Positions 31,565 through 44,537 of a stretch of DNA of 64,000 nt are shown here, piece after piece (the stretch's first letter is position 1; each line of letters begins with the position of its first letter). Below the pieces are notes generated by a model that searched no databases, was not told the origin of the DNA, and worked only from the letters and a program-made list of their open reading frames with translations. The translations under genes were made by a program, and so were the position numbers. Source of the DNA: Elymus sibiricus (Eukaryota; Streptophyta; Magnoliopsida; Poales; Poaceae); the NCBI GenBank assembly GCA_039707655.1, contig CM077670.1, positions 146,610,001 through 146,674,000 on the forward strand, given 5' to 3'.

Positions 31565-33306
31565 TGATGGAAATATGCCCTAGAGGCAATAATAAAGTTG
31601 TTATTATTTTATATTTCCTTGTTCATGATAAAGGTTTATTATTCATGCTAGAATTGTATTGACCGGAAACTTAAATACATGTGTGAATACATAAACAAAT
31701 ACCGTGTCCCTAGTGAGCCTCTACTAGACTAGCTCGTTGATCAAAGATGGTTATGGTTTCCTAACCATAGACATGAGTTGTCATTTGATAACGGGATCAC
31801 ATCATTAGGAGAATGATGTGATGGACAAGACCCATCTGTTAGCTTAGCATATGATCGTTCTGTTTATTGCTGCTGCTTTCTTGAATGTCAAATACATGTT
31901 CCTCCGACCATGAGATCATGCAACTCCCGGATACTGGAGGAATACCTTGTGTGCTATCAAACGTCACAACGTAACTGGGTGATCATAAAGATGCTCTACA
32001 GGTATCTCCGAAGGTGTCTGTTGAGTTGGCATGGATCGAGACTGGGATTTGTCACTCCGTGTTTCGGAGAGGTATCTCTGGGCCCTCTCGGCAATGCACA
32101 TCATAAGAGGCTTGCAAGCAAAGTGACTAAGGAGTTAGTTACGGGATGATGTATTACGGAACGAGTAAAGAGACTTGCCGGTAATGAGATTGAACTAGGT
32201 ATGGAGATACCGACGATCGAATCTCGGGCAAGTAACATACCGACGGACAAAGGGAATTACGTATGTTGTCATTGCGGTTCGACCGATAAGATCTTCGTGG
32301 AATATGTAGGAACCAATATGAGCATCCAGGTTCCGCTATTGGTTGTTGACCGGAGAGGCGTCTCAGTCATGTCTACATCATTCCCGAACCCGTAGGGTCC
32401 GCACGCTTAACGTTCGTTGACGATATAGTGTTATATAAGTTATGTGAATTGGTAACCAAATATTGTTCGGAGTCTCGGATGAGATCCCGGACGTCACGAG
32501 GAGTCTCGGAATGGTCGAGAGGTAAAGATTTATATATGGGAAGTCATATTTTGGGTTCCGGAAAAAGGTGCAGTTTTTTCGGTATTGTACCGGGAAGCTT
32601 CCAGAAGGTTCCGGAGGATTCCGGAGGGGTCCGGAAGTCCACAAGTGGGTCCACCACGTCCCAAAGGGCTGGCATGGGCTAAGGGGAGGCACCCTAGCCT
32701 TATTGGGCCAGGCGCACCAAGTCTTCAAAAGCCCACGCAGCTAGGGAAGGAAAAATGGGAGAGTCCTAGTAGGAATAGGATTGGACTTTGGAGTCCAAGT
32801 CCACGTGTGTACTATTCACGGTTACTGTTCACGTGGCACTATTCCTTCTACTCCAAGCCCCTACACATATATAAATAGAGGAGAGGGTGCGCCCCAAAGG
32901 ATACAACATTGTCTTAGCCGTGTGCGGCGCCCCCCTCCACAGTTCCGTCCCTCTGTCATATTTTCGCAGTGCTTGGGCGAAGCCCTGCGGAGATAGCATC
33001 ACCATCACCGTCACCACGCCGTCGTGCTGCCGGAACTCATCCACTACCTCGCCGTCTTGCTGGATCAAGAAGTCGAGGACGTCACCGAGCTGAACGTGTG
33101 CTGAACGCGGAGGTGCCGTACGTTCGGTACTCGGTCGGTTGGATCGTGAAGTTGTTCGACGACATCAACCGCGTTGTTCTAACGCTTCCGCTTATGGTCT
33201 ACGAGGGTACGTAGACACACTCCCCCTCTCGTAGCTATGCATCTCCATGGATAGATCTTGCGTGTGCGTAGAATTTTTTTTGTTTTCCATGCAACGTTCC
33301 CCAACA
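31565..33306 (+). repeat. Angela-type 5' LTR
   Basis: 1742 bp. The TATA box TATATAAATAGAGG starts at 32868, in the place known as the BARE-1 promoter. Repeated short TCCGGA/GGTTCCGG motifs at 32565-32635 precede the promoter. Confidence 0.97.
32868..32877 (+). promoter_or_regulatory. Angela LTR TATA box
   Basis: TATATAAATA in the 5' LTR; the copy in the 3' LTR is at 39659-39668. It is the expected start of the genomic RNA. Confidence 0.8.
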
Positions 33307-33307
33307 G

Positions 33308-33321
33308 TGGCATCATGAGCC
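33308..33321 (+). promoter_or_regulatory. Angela primer-binding site
   Basis: TGGCATCATGAGCC begins one base after the LTR. It is a variant of the initiator-Met tRNA site TGGTATCAGAGCC with a T inserted and one change. Confidence 0.7.
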
Positions 33322-34590
33322 AGGTCTATGCGTAGATGATATGCACGAGTAGAACACAAAGAGTTGTGGGCGGTGATCGTCATACTGCTTACCACCAACG
33401 TCTTATTTTGATTCGGCGGTATTGTAAGATGAAGCGGCCCGGACCAGCCTTACATGTCCACGTACATGAGACCGGTTCCACCGACAAACATGCAACTTGT
33501 TTTGCATAAGGGTGGCTGGCGGGTGTCTGTTTCTCCTACTTTAGTTGAATCAAATTTGACTACGGCCGGTCCTTGTTGAAGGTTAAAACAACAAACTTGA
33601 TAAATCACCGTTGTGGTTTTGTGCCGTAGGTAAGAACGGTTCTTGCTAGAAGCCCGTAGCAGCCACGTAAAACTTGCAACAACAAAGTAGAGGACGTCTA
33701 ACTTGTTTTTGCAGGGTATGCTGTGATGTGATATGGTCAAGACATGATGTGATATACGTTATTGTATGAGATGATCATGTTTTGTAATTTATCGGCAACC
33801 GGCAGGAGCCTTATGGTTGTCTCTTTATTGTATGAAATGCAAGCGCCATGTAATTGCTTTACTTTATCGCTATGCGTTAGCAATAGTTGTAGAAGCAATA
33901 GTTGGCGAGACGACCACGACGCAACGATGGAGATCAAGGTGTCGAGCCGGTGACGATGGAGATCATGACGATGCTTTGGAGATGGAGATCAAAAGCACAA
34001 GATGATGATGGCCATATCATGTCACATATTTTGATTGCATGTGATGTTTATCCTTTATGCATCTTATTTTGCTTAGAACGACGGTAGCATTATAAGATGA
34101 TCCCTTCACTAAATTTCAAGATAAAAGTGTTCTCCCCGAGTATGCACCGTTGCTAAAGTTCGTCGTTTTGAAGCACCTCGTGATGATCGGGTGTGATAGA
34201 TTCTACGTTCACATACAACGGGTGTAAGCCAGTTTTACACAAGCAGAATACTTGGGTTAAACTTGACGAGCCTAGCATGTACAGACATGGTCTCGGAACA
34301 CTGGAGACCGAAAGGTCGAACATGAGTCATATAGTAGATATGATCAACATGGAGATGTTCACCATTGATGACTATCCCATCTCACGTGATGATCGGACAT
34401 GGGCTAGTTGATTTGGATCATGTATCACTTAGTTAACTTGAGGGATGTTAATTTAAGTGGGAGTTCATTAGTAATTTGATTAATTGAACTTAATTTATCA
34501 TGAACTTAGTCTTGATAGTCTTTGCAAATTATGTTGTAGATCAATAGCTCGCGTTGTAGCTCCCCTGTTTTTGATACGTTCCTAGAGAAA
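33322..34590 (+). other. Angela untranslated leader
   Basis: A long leader between the primer site and gag, typical of this family. It contains small spurious frames only. Confidence 0.7.
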
Positions 34591-35493
34591 GCTTAGTTGA
34601 AAGATGATGGTAGCAATTACACGGACTGGGTCCGTAACTTGAGGATTATCCTCATTGCTGCACAAAAGGATTATGTCCTTGATGCACCGCTGGGTGATGG
34701 ACCTGCTGCAGGAGCTGCTGTAGACGTTGTGAACGCCTGGCAGGCTCGATCTGATGACTACTCGATAGTTCAGTGTGCCATGCTCTACGGCTTAGAACCG
34801 GGACTACAAAAGCGTTCTGAACGCCACAGAGCATATGAGATGTTCCAAGAGCTGAAATTGATATTTCAAGCTAATGCCCGGGTTGAGAGATATGAAGTCT
34901 CCAACAAGTTCTTTAGCTGTAAGATGGAGGAGAACAGTTTTGTCAGTGGACACATACTCAGAATGTCTGGGTACAACAACCACTTGACTCAGCTGGGAAT
35001 TGATCTTCCGGTTGAGAGTGTTATTGACAGAGTTCTTCAGTCACTACCACCAAGCTATAAATGCTTCGTGATGAACTATAATATGCAAGGGATGGAGAAG
35101 ACAATTCCCGAGCTCTTCGCGATGCTGAAATCGGCGGAGGTAGAAATCAAGAAGGAGCATCAAGTGTTGATGGTTAACAAGACCACTAGTTTCAAGAAAA
35201 AGGGCAAGGGAAAGAAGGGGAACTTCAAGAAGAACGGAAAGCAAGCTGCCGCTCCCATGAAGAAACCCAAAGTTGGACCCAAGCCTGAAACTGAGTGCTT
35301 CTACTGCAAAGGAACTGGTCACTGGAAGCGGAACTGCCCCAAGTATTTGGCGGATAAGAAGGATGGCAAAGTGAACAAAGGTATATTTGATATACATGTT
35401 ATTGATATGTACCTCACTAGTGCTCGTAGCAGCGTCTGGGTATTTGATACCGATTCAGTTGCTAATATTAGTAACTTGAAGCAGGAGCTGTAG
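34591..35493 (+). pseudogene. gag: Angela gag and start of protease, truncated
   Basis: The frame is open from 34597 but has no ATG at its start: a TAG at 34594 cuts the N-terminus off (LKDDGSNYTDWVRNLRIIL follows). UBN2-type gag features are present (VERYEVSNKFFSCKMEENSF, PPSYKCFVMNYNMQGMEKT), then a Lys-rich stretch and the CCHC knuckle CFYCKGTGHWKRNC (about 35297-35338). The protease begins SSVWVFDTDSVANISN: the catalytic DTG has become DTD, and the frame ends six codons later (LKQEL, stop). Both changes would inactivate it. Confidence 0.9.
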
Positions 35494-35747
35494 AGTAACG
35501 GAGACTAGCTGAGGGCGAGGTGACGATATGTGTTGGAAGTGTCTCCAAGATTGATATGATCAATATCGACACGCTCGTAATACCTTCGGGATTAGTATTA
35601 AACCTAAATAATGGTTATTTGGTGCTTGCGTTGAGCATAAAACATTATATCTGGATATTGTTTATTGCAAGACGGTTATTCATTTAAGCCAGAGAATAAT
35701 GGTTATTCTGTTTATATGAATAATATCCCTCGTGATCATGCACCCTT
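35494..35747 (+). pseudogene. pol: Angela degraded protease/pre-integrase linker
   Basis: Out-of-frame remnants of the protease tail and the segment before the integrase zinc finger. The region is shorter than expected for this family and has several stops. Confidence 0.6.
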
Positions 35748-36602
35748 GTGAATGGTTTATTCTTGTTGAATCTCGATTGTAGTGATACACATATTCATAA
35801 TATTGATGCCAAAAGATGCAAAGTTGATAATGATAGTGCAACATACTTGTGGCACTGCCGTTTAGGTCATATTGGTGTAAAGCGCATGAAGAAACTCCAT
35901 GCTGATGGACTTTTGGAATCTCTTGATTATGAATCATTTGATACTTGCGAACCATGCCTCATGGGCAAGATGACTAAAACTCCGTTCTCCGGAACAATGG
36001 AGCGAGCTACTGATTTGTTGGAAATAATACATACCGATGTATGCGGTCCGATGAATGTTGAAGCACGCGGTGGGTATCATTATTTTCTAACCTTCACAGA
36101 TGATTTGAGTAGGTATGGGTATATCTACTTGATGAAACACAAGTCTGAAACATTTGAAAAGTTCAAAGAATTTCAGAGTGAAGTAGAGAATCATCGTAAC
36201 AAGAAAATAAAGTTTCTACGATCCGACCGCGGAGGCGAATATTTGAGTTACGAGTTTGGCCTTCATTTAAGAAAATGTGGAATTGTTTCACAACTTATGC
36301 CACCTGGAACACCACAGCGTAATGGTGTGTCTGAACGTCGTAACCGTACTTTATTGGATATGGTGCGTTCTATGATGTCTCTTACCGATTTGCCACTATC
36401 GTTTTGGGGTTATGCATTAGAGACAGCTGCATTCACGTTAAATAGGGCACCATCTAAATCCGTTGAGACGACACCGTATGAACTGTGGTTTGGCAAGAAA
36501 CCTAAGCTGTCGTTTTTTAAAGTTTGGATATGCGATGCTTATGTGAAAAAGCTTCAACCTGATAAGCTCGAACCCAAAGCGGAGAAGTGCGTCTTCATAT
36601 GA
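35748..36602 (+). pseudogene. pol: Angela integrase
   Basis: A GAG-pre-integrase zinc finger (TYLWHCRLGHIGVKRMKKLH, then CEPCLMGKMTKTPF) is followed by the DDE core: the first Asp in IIHTDVCGPMNV, then FTDDLSRYGYIYLM and KFLRSDRGGEY, with the Glu in GVSERRNRTLLD. The copia C-terminal motif NRAPSKSVETTPYELW is present. The frame ends at a TGA after EKCVFI (normally CVFIGYP), so one G-to-T-type change separates it from the rest of pol. The start is not at an ATG, as expected for a polyprotein. Confidence 0.9.
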
Positions 36603-37611
36603 TACCCTAAAGAAACAATTGGGTACACCTTCTACCACAGATCCGAAGGCAAGGTCTTTGTTGCCAAGAATGGGTCCTTTCTAGAGAAGGAGTTTCTCTC
36701 GAAAGAAGTGAGTGGGAGGAAAGTAGAACTTGATGAGGTAATTGTACCTTCTCTCGAATTGGAAAGTAGCTCATCAGAGAAAACCGTTCCCGTGATGCCT
36801 ACACCAATAAGAGAGGAAAATAATGGTGAAGATCATGAAACTTCAGATCAAGTTACTACTGAACCTCGTAGGTCGACCAGAGTACGTTCCGCACCAGAGT
36901 GGTACGGTAATCCTGTTCTGGAAGTCATGTTGTTAGACAACGGCGAACCTACGAACTATGAAGAAGCTATGATGAGCCCAGATTCCAACAAACGGCTTGA
37001 GGTCATGAAATCTGAGATAGGATCCATGGATGAGAACAAAGTATGGACTTTGGTGGACTTGCCCGATGATCGGCAAGCCATTGAGAATAAATGGATTTTT
37101 AAGAGGAAGACAAACGCTGATGGTAATATCACTGTCTACAAAGCTCGACTTGTCGCGAAAGGTTTTCGACAAGTTCAAGGGGTTGACTACGATGAGACTT
37201 TCTCACCTGTAGCGATGCTTAAGTCTGTCCGAATCATGTTAGCAATTGCCGCATTTTATGATCTGGCAAATGGATGTCAAAACTGCATTCCTTAATGGTT
37301 TTCTCAAAGAAGAGTTGTATATGATGCAACCAGAAGGTTTTGTCGATCCTAAGGGTGCTAACAAAGTGTGCAAGCTCCAGCGATCCATTTATGGACTGGT
37401 GCAAGCATCTCGGAGTTGGAATATACACTTTGATGAGGTGATCAAAGCATATGGTTTTGTACAGACTTACGGTGAAGCCTGTATTTACAAGAAAGTGAGT
37501 GGGAGCTCTATAGCATTTCTAATATTATATGTGGATGACATATTGTTGATTGGAAATGATATAGAATTTCTGGATGGCATAAAAGGATACTTGAATGAAA
37601 GACCTCGGTGA
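36603..37611 (+). pseudogene. pol: Angela reverse transcriptase, frameshifted
   Basis: The N-terminal part (36708-37295) encodes TTEPRRSTRVRSAPEWYG, NKWIFKRKTNADGNITVYKA and RLVAKGFRQVQGVDYDETFS. A frameshift near 37265 leads into [40 protein letters not shown] and the catalytic [11 protein letters not shown] (about 37530-37560). The frame stops at 37611. All core motifs of a copia reverse transcriptase are there but no single frame encodes them. Confidence 0.9.
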
Positions 37612-38340
37612 AGCTGCTTATATATTGGGCATCAAGATCTATAGAGATAGATCAAGACGCTTGATAAGACTTTCAATGAGTACATACCTTGACAAGATTT
37701 TGAAGGAGTTCAAAATGGATCAGTCAAAGAAGGAGTTCTTGCCTGTATTGTAAGGTGTAAAGTTGAGTAAGACTCAAAGCTCGACCACGGCAGAAGATAG
37801 AGAGAGAATGAATGTCATTCCCTATGCCTCAGCCATAGGTTCTATAATGTATGCCATGCTGTGTACCACACCTAATGTGTGCCTTGCCACATGTCTGGCA
37901 AAGGGGGTACAAAAGTGATCCAGGAGTGGATCACTGGACAGCGGTCAAAATTATCCTTAGTAACTAAAGGACTAAGGAAATGTTTCTCGATTATGGAGGT
38001 GATAAAGAGTTCGTCGTAAAGGGTTACGTCGATGCAAGCTTTGACACCAATCTGGATATCTCTGAGTAGCAAACCGGATACGTATAATGGAGCAGTCATT
38101 TGGAATAGCTCCAAGTAAAGCGTGATAGCAGCATCTACAGTATGACATAAGGATTTGCAAAGTACACATGGGTCTGAATATTGCAGACCCATTGACTAAA
38201 ATTCTCTCTCACGAGCAAAACATGATCACACCTTAGAACTCTTTGAGTGTTAATCACATGGTGATGTCAACTAGATTATTGACTCTAGTGAACTCTTGGG
38301 TGTTAATCACATGGTGATGTGAACTAGATTATTGACTCTA
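37612..38340 (+). pseudogene. pol: Angela RNase H remnant with internal deletion
   Basis: Scattered segments remain: MNVIPYASAIGSIMYAMLC (about 37809-37865), VKGYVDASFDTNLDIS (about 38017-38060) and NIADPLTKILSHEQN (about 38177-38220), with many stops between them. The distance between these segments is far too short for a complete RNase H, so a large part has been deleted. Confidence 0.8.
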
Positions 38341-38344
38341 GTGC

Positions 38345-38355
38345 AAGTGGGAGAC
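38345..38355 (+). promoter_or_regulatory. Angela polypurine tract
   Basis: AAGTGGGAGAC lies immediately before the 3' LTR start and primes second-strand synthesis. Confidence 0.8.
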
Positions 38356-40097
38356 TGATGGAAATATGCCCTAGAGGCAATAATAAAGTTGTTATTATTT
38401 TATATTTCCTTGTTCATGATAAAGGTTTATTATTCATGCTAGAATTGTATTGACCGGAAACTTAAATACATGTGTGAATACATAAACAAATACCGTGTCC
38501 CTAGTGAGCCTCTACTAGACTGGCTCGTTGATCAAAGATGGTTATGGTTTCCTAACCATAGACATGAGTTGTCATTTGATAACGGGATCACATCATTAGG
38601 AGAATGATGTGATGGACAAGACCCATCTGTTATCTTAGCATATGATCGTTCTGTTTATTGCTACTGCTTTCTTGAATGTCAAATACATGTTCCTCCGACC
38701 ATGAGATCATGCAACTCCCAGATACCGGAGGAATACCTTGTGTGCTATCAAACGTCACAACGTAACTGGGTGATCATAAAGATGCTCTACAGGTATCTCC
38801 GAATGTGTCTGTTGAGTTGGCATGGATCGAGACTGGGATTTGTCACTCCGTGTTTCGGAGAGGTATCTCTGGGCCCTCTCGGTAATGCACATCATAAGAA
38901 GCTTGCAAGCAAAGTGACTAAGGAGTTAGTTACGGGATGATGTATTACGGAACGAGTAAAGAGACTTGCCGGTAACGAGATTGAACTAGGTATGGAGATA
39001 CCGACGATCGAATCTCGGGCAAGTAACATACCGACGGACAAAGGGAATTACGTATGTTGTCATTGCGGTTCGACCGATAAGATCTTTGTGGAATATGTAG
39101 GAACCAATATGAGCATCCAGGTTCTTCTATTGGTTATTGACCGGAGAGGCGTCTCAGTCATGTCTACATCATTCCCGAACCCGTAGGGTCCGCACGCTTA
39201 ACGTTCGTTGACGATATAGTGTTATATAAGTTATGTGAGTTGGTAACCGAATATTGTTCGGAGTCCCGGATGAGATCCCGGACGTCACGAGGAGTCTCGG
39301 AATGGTCGAGAGGTAAAGATTTATATATGGGAAGTCATATTTTGGGTTCCGGAAAAAGGTGCAGTTTTTTCGGTATTGTACCGGGAAGCTTCCAGAAGGT
39401 TCCGGAGGATTCCGGAGGGGTCCGGAAGTCCACAAGTGGGTCCACCACGTCCCAAAGGGCTGGCATGGGCTAAGGGGAGGCACCCTGGCCTTATTGGGCT
39501 AGGCGCACCAAGTCCTCAAAAGCCCACGCAGCTAGGGAAGGAAAAAAGGGAGAGTCCTAGTAGGAATAGGATTGGACTTTGGAGTCCAAGTCCACGTGTG
39601 TACTATTCACGGTTACTGTTCACGTGGCACTATTCCTTCTACTCCAAGCCCCTACACATATATAAATAGAGGAGAGGGTGCGCCCCAAAGGATACAACAT
39701 TGTCTTAGCCGTGTGCGGCGCCCCCCTCCACAGTTCCGTCCCTCTGTCATATTTTCGCAGTGCTTGGGCGAAGCCCTGCGGAGATAGCATCACCATCACC
39801 GTCACCACGCCGTCGTGCTGCCGGAACTCATCCACTACCTCGCCGTCTTGCTGGATCAAGAAGTCGAGGACGTCACCGAGCTGAACGTGTGCTGAACGCG
39901 GAGGTGCCGTACGTTCGGTACTCGGTCGGTTGGATCATGAAGTTGTTCGACGACATCAACCGCGTTGTTCTAACGCTTCCGCTTATGGTCTATGAGGGTA
40001 CGTAGACACACTCCCCCTCTCGTAGCTATGCATCTCCATGGATAGATCTTGCGTGTGCGTAGAATTTTTTTTGTTTTCCATGCAACGTTCCCCAACA
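38356..40097 (+). repeat. Angela-type 3' LTR
   Basis: 1742 bp, colinear with the 5' LTR without indels. The differences are single bases, mostly transitions. Confidence 0.97.
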
Positions 40098-41561
40098 AAG
40101 AAGGTAAATTCTGTTGAAGAAATTAATACTTTCAGTGATAAGATGGATGCTCTATTGAAATTGGTTGCTAGTAAAAATGCTCATATTGATCCTAATGATG
40201 TGCCATTGTCTACCTTGATTGAGCAAAATAATGATGCTATTGATGTGAATTTTGTCTCTAGAAATAATTTCAACAACAATGTTTATAGGGGTAATTTCAA
40301 TCCTACACCGTTTCCTGGAAATTCCTCTAATAATTATGGCAATCCTTATGGTAATTCTTATAATAATAATAATAATAGGATGCCCTCTGATCTTGAAAGT
40401 AATATTAAAGAATTTATTAGTTCACAAAAGAATTTCAATGCTATGATAGAAGAAAAATTGAACAGAGTTGATGAATTGGCTAGGAACATGGATAGAATTG
40501 CTCATGATGTGGAAAATCTCAAAACTAAATTTTTGCCACCAAAGCATGATATAAATGAGTCTATTAAAGCTATCTATATCTCCATTAATGAAAGTAGAGA
40601 AAGGACCGCTAGGTTGAGAGCTAAGCGACAATTTCTTGAAAAAGCGATTCCACCCGGTTTCTATCGTAGTAATGATGAAGATATGAAAATGATTGGTGTC
40701 ACTCCTATTGAATCATTATTTAGTAAAATAAAACTTGATGAAAAAGGGACTGAAGAAGAGTAAACTTTAGATAGAAGGAGTCCCACTTGCTTGGAGGGTG
40801 ATAATCTTGATGATAAAAATGAAAAAAGTGGGTTTGGAGAGGTCAAAACTTTAAATAGTAATGCACCCACTACTTTGGATTACAAGGACTTTAATTATGA
40901 TAGTTGTTCTTTAATTGAGTGTATTTCCTTGTTGCAATCCATGATTAATTCACCAAATGCATATGAACAAAATAAAGCTTTCACTAAACACATTGTGGAA
41001 GCCATGATGAAAGCACATGAAGAAAAACTTGAGTTGGAAGTTTCAATTCCTAGAAAATTACAAGATGAATGGGAACCTACTATTAAAGTCAAAATTAAAG
41101 ATTATGAATGTAATGCTCTTTGTGATCTTGGTGCTAGCGTTTCCACTATACCAAAGTCTTTGTGTGATGTGCTAGGTCTCACCGACATGGATCCTTGTTC
41201 CCTTAACTTGTATCTTGCGGATTCCACTATTAAAAAGCCATTGGGTAGAATAAATGATGTGCTTATTCTTGCAAATAGAAATTATGTGCCCATGGACTTT
41301 ATTGTTCTTGATATTGAATGTAATCCTTCTTGCCCTATAATACTTGGTAGGCCGTTCCTACGAACAATTGGTGCTATTATTGATATGAAAGAATGTAATA
41401 TAAGATTTCAATTTCCACTAAAGAAAGGGATGAAACACTTCCCTAGAAAGAGAATTAAAGCACCTTATGAATCTATTATGAGGGCCACCTATGGAATTAA
41501 CTTGAAGGATGACAACACTTTAAACTATGCATTATGCCTAGCTAGGGGCATAAAACAATAG
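40098..41561 (+). pseudogene. gag-pro: Sabrina-type gag C-terminus and retropepsin
   Basis: The gag frame resumes after Angela (KKVNSVEEINTFSDKMDALL) with an Asn-rich segment (NNYGNPYGNSYNNNNNRM) and runs to an in-frame TAA at 40761. The same frame continues from 40764 into an aspartic protease: IKVKIKDYECNALCDLGASVS has the active-site DLGAS, then LYLADSTIKKPLGRINDV, and PIILGRPFLRTIGAIID has the flap/hydrophobic-Gly motif. It ends at a stop at 41559. The protease would process Gag. No reverse transcriptase follows. Confidence 0.9.
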
Positions 41562-43883
41562 CGCTTGTTGGGAGGCAACCCAATGAATAAATCAATTTTT
41601 TTGTTTTTCCCTTCTGTTCTTGAGTGTCTACACAATTATAGCTTCTGTTATGATTGTATTTTTATGTTTTCATTAGTGTTTGTGCCAAGTAATGCCTTTG
41701 GGATGATTTGGATGATAGTATAATTGATGCTGTTTGGAAAACAGAAAGTTTTGCGTCCAGTGATGGAATTTTAATTATGTACTGGAGCATCATAAAAATC
41801 TGAAATTTTTACACAGTATTGGTATATGAATTGTTTACGTTGTCCGAATTGTTCAGAATTTTTGGAGTTACAGAATTATGGCTTTTAAATAAATCGTTAC
41901 AGACTGTTCTGTTTTAGACAGATTCTGTTTTTGTTGCATAGTTTGCTTATTTTGATGAATCTATGGATCGTATCGGGGGGTATGAGTTATGGAGAAGTTG
42001 TAGTATAGTAGCATTATGCTAATATTAAATATGAATCAATTTACAACAGTACCTAAAGTTTAATATTTGTTTGTTATAGTAACGGATCTCACGAGGTTTC
42101 TGTTGAGTTTTGTGTGCTGAAGTTTCCAAGTTTTGGGTGAGACTACGATGGACAAAGGAATAAGCAGCAGCAAGAGCCTAAGCTTGGGGATGCCCAAGGC
42201 AGCCCAAGGTAATATTCAAGGAAGACTCAAGCGTCTAAGCTTGGGGATGCCCCGGAAGGCATCCCCTCTTTCGTCTACAATCTATCGGTAACTCACTTGG
42301 AGCTATATTTTTATTCATCACATGATATGTGTTTTACTTGGAGCGTCTTGTGATATAGTTTGTTTGCTTTTGTTTGTTTTTTAGTTTGTCACAATAATCT
42401 TTGCTGAACACACCTTTTTGAGAGGGACACACATTATTCGTGATTTGTTAGAATACTCTATGTGCTTCACTTATATCTTTTGAGCTAGGCAGTTGCTCTA
42501 GTGCTTCACTTATATCTTTTAGAGCAAGGCGGTGCTTATATTTTAAAGAAATAGTTGCACTCTCATGCTTCACTTATATCTTTTTGAGAGTCTAATGAAT
42601 AGCAATGGTAATATGCACGGGTTATGAATTTGGTCCTGATATGATAGGTATTCAAGAGGGATAATAAAAACTTTCATGTAGATCACTGAATATGATAAGT
42701 TTGATTCCTTGCAATAGTTTTGCGATATTAAGATGGTAATATGTGGGAGGTATTAGTAGATAATTGTGGATTATTAAGAATATTGGTGTTAAGGTTTGTG
42801 ATTCCCGAAGCATGCACGTATGATCTGTCGTTATGCTAAGAAGTTGGAGCATGATTTATTGTTGATTGTCTACCTTATGAGTGTCGGTCGGGGACGAGTG
42901 ATGGACTTGCCCTACCAATCTATCCCCCTAGGGGCATGCATAGTAGTACTTTGCTTCGAGGGCTAATAAACTTTCGCAATAAGTATGTGAGTTCTTTATG
43001 ACTAATGTGAGTCCATGGATTATACGCACTCTCACCCTTCCGCAATTTGCTAGCCTCTTCGGTACCGTGCATTGCCCTTTCTCACATCGAGAGTTGGTGC
43101 AAACTTCGCCGGTGCATCCAAACCCCGTGATATGATACGCTCTATCACACATAAGCCTCTTTATATCTTCCTCAAAACAGCCACCATACCTATCTATCAT
43201 GGCATTTCCACAACCATTCCGAGATATATTGCCATGCAACTTCCACCGTTCCGTTTTTATGACACACATCGTCATTGTCATATTGCTTTGCATGATCATA
43301 TAGCTGACATAGTATTTGTGGCTCAGCCACCGTTCATCATTTTTATACATGTTACGCTAGCATCATTGCACATCCTGGTACACTGCCAGAGGCATTCATA
43401 TAGAGTCATATTTTTGTTCTAGTATCGAGTTGTAATATTGGGTTGTAAGTAAATAAAAGTGTGATGATCATCATTATTAGAGCATTGTCCCAGTGAGGAA
43501 AGGATGATAGAGACCATGATTCCCCCACAAGTCGGGATGAGACTCCAGACGAAAAAAGAGGCAAAAAAGAGCCATGAAAAAAAATGAGAGAAAAAGAGAG
43601 AAGGGGCAATGTTACAATCCTTTTTCCACACTTGTGCTTTAGAGTGGCACCATGTTTTTCATATAGAGAGTCTCCTATTTTGTCACTTTCATATACTAGT
43701 GGGAATTTTTCATTATAGAACTTGGCTTGTATATTCCGATGATGGGCTTCCTCAAATGCCCGAGGTCTTCATGAGCAAGCAAGTTGGATGCATACCCACT
43801 TAGTTTTCATGTTGAGCTTTCATACACTTATAGCTCTTAGTGCATCTGTTGCATGACAATCCCTACTCCTCGCATTGACATCA
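41562..43883 (+). other. Sabrina-type 3' non-coding region with repeated polypurine-like tracts
   Basis: There is no pol coding sequence on either strand. Copies of AAGCTTGGGGATGCC occur at about 42180 and 42238, the same motif that serves as the real polypurine tract at 58222-58235. The remainder is AT-rich with short chance frames. It stops at the CACTA insertion (target TCA, 43881-43883). Confidence 0.8.
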
Positions 43884-44480
43884 CACTACTGCAGGCGACC
43901 GCTAACGCGACACATGAATCAGAGACCCCGCGACCAAACTGTGTGCGATGCATGAATTGCAAATGGTGTCGTAAAAAAACCGTCCCCAATAAGACAAACT
44001 ATTTGCGATGCAGGAGACATAAAAAAAGATTCAGATTAGAGACGCGTTTGCGATACGTGGCATATAGTTGATCCATACAAACTATTTGCGATGAGCCAGA
44101 AGAACTGAAATGGGCAGCCAGTTCGAGGTGTGTGCGATACATGGCATACAGTTCACTCGAATGAACTGTTTGTGATTACCCAACACAACAGAAATGGGCA
44201 GCCAGTTCGAGGTGTGTGCGATACACGGCATGTGGTTCACTCAAATGAACTGTTTGCGATGATCCAGAAGAACAGAAATGATTCGGCATAACAAGATGTG
44301 TGTGATATCCGACAAACAGGTCGATAATCAGAATTGTGTGCGATAATTATAGATAGCGCATATGATTGTTTGTTGTGAATTGTGTGCTCGACAGGGCACA
44401 CAATTCAAGAAACCAACTGTGGGCGATAATGTAAAAGATCTCTGTCGAATACGTATTGCTAACCGTCTACGATGAGATTG
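43884..44480. repeat. CACTA left subterminal repeats
   Basis: About ten copies of (G/T)TGTGCGAT(A/G) or a one-base variant occur between 43940 and 44430, with a longer 80-bp duplication around GGGCAGCCAGTTCGAGG (about 44113 and 44196). In En/Spm-type elements such motifs bind the accessory transposition protein; that role is inferred here. Confidence 0.8.
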
Positions 44481-44537
44481 ACAGGGGACACATATTAATA
44501 TGAGCGAACGGCAATAGAGATATACAGTCGGCTTAAT

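Larger units (their letters stand above)
31565..40097 (+). mobile_element. Angela/BARE-1/WIS-type copia retrotransposon, complete but coding-dead
   Basis: The element is 8533 bp with a perfect 5-bp duplication AAGAA (31560-31564 and 40098-40102). Both LTRs are exactly 1742 bp, start TGATGGAAATATGCCC and end CGTTCCCCAACA, the signature ends of this Triticeae family except for TGATGG in place of the usual TGTTGG. Order: LTR, primer site, gag, protease, integrase, reverse transcriptase, RNase H remnant, polypurine tract, LTR. About 22 differences between LTRs were counted by eye (about 1.3%). Confidence 0.97.

Noticed and set aside
32201..33214. Repeated small frames in both Angela LTRs
   Set aside because: Present identically in both LTR copies and made of LTR promoter and leader sequence; not known or likely proteins.
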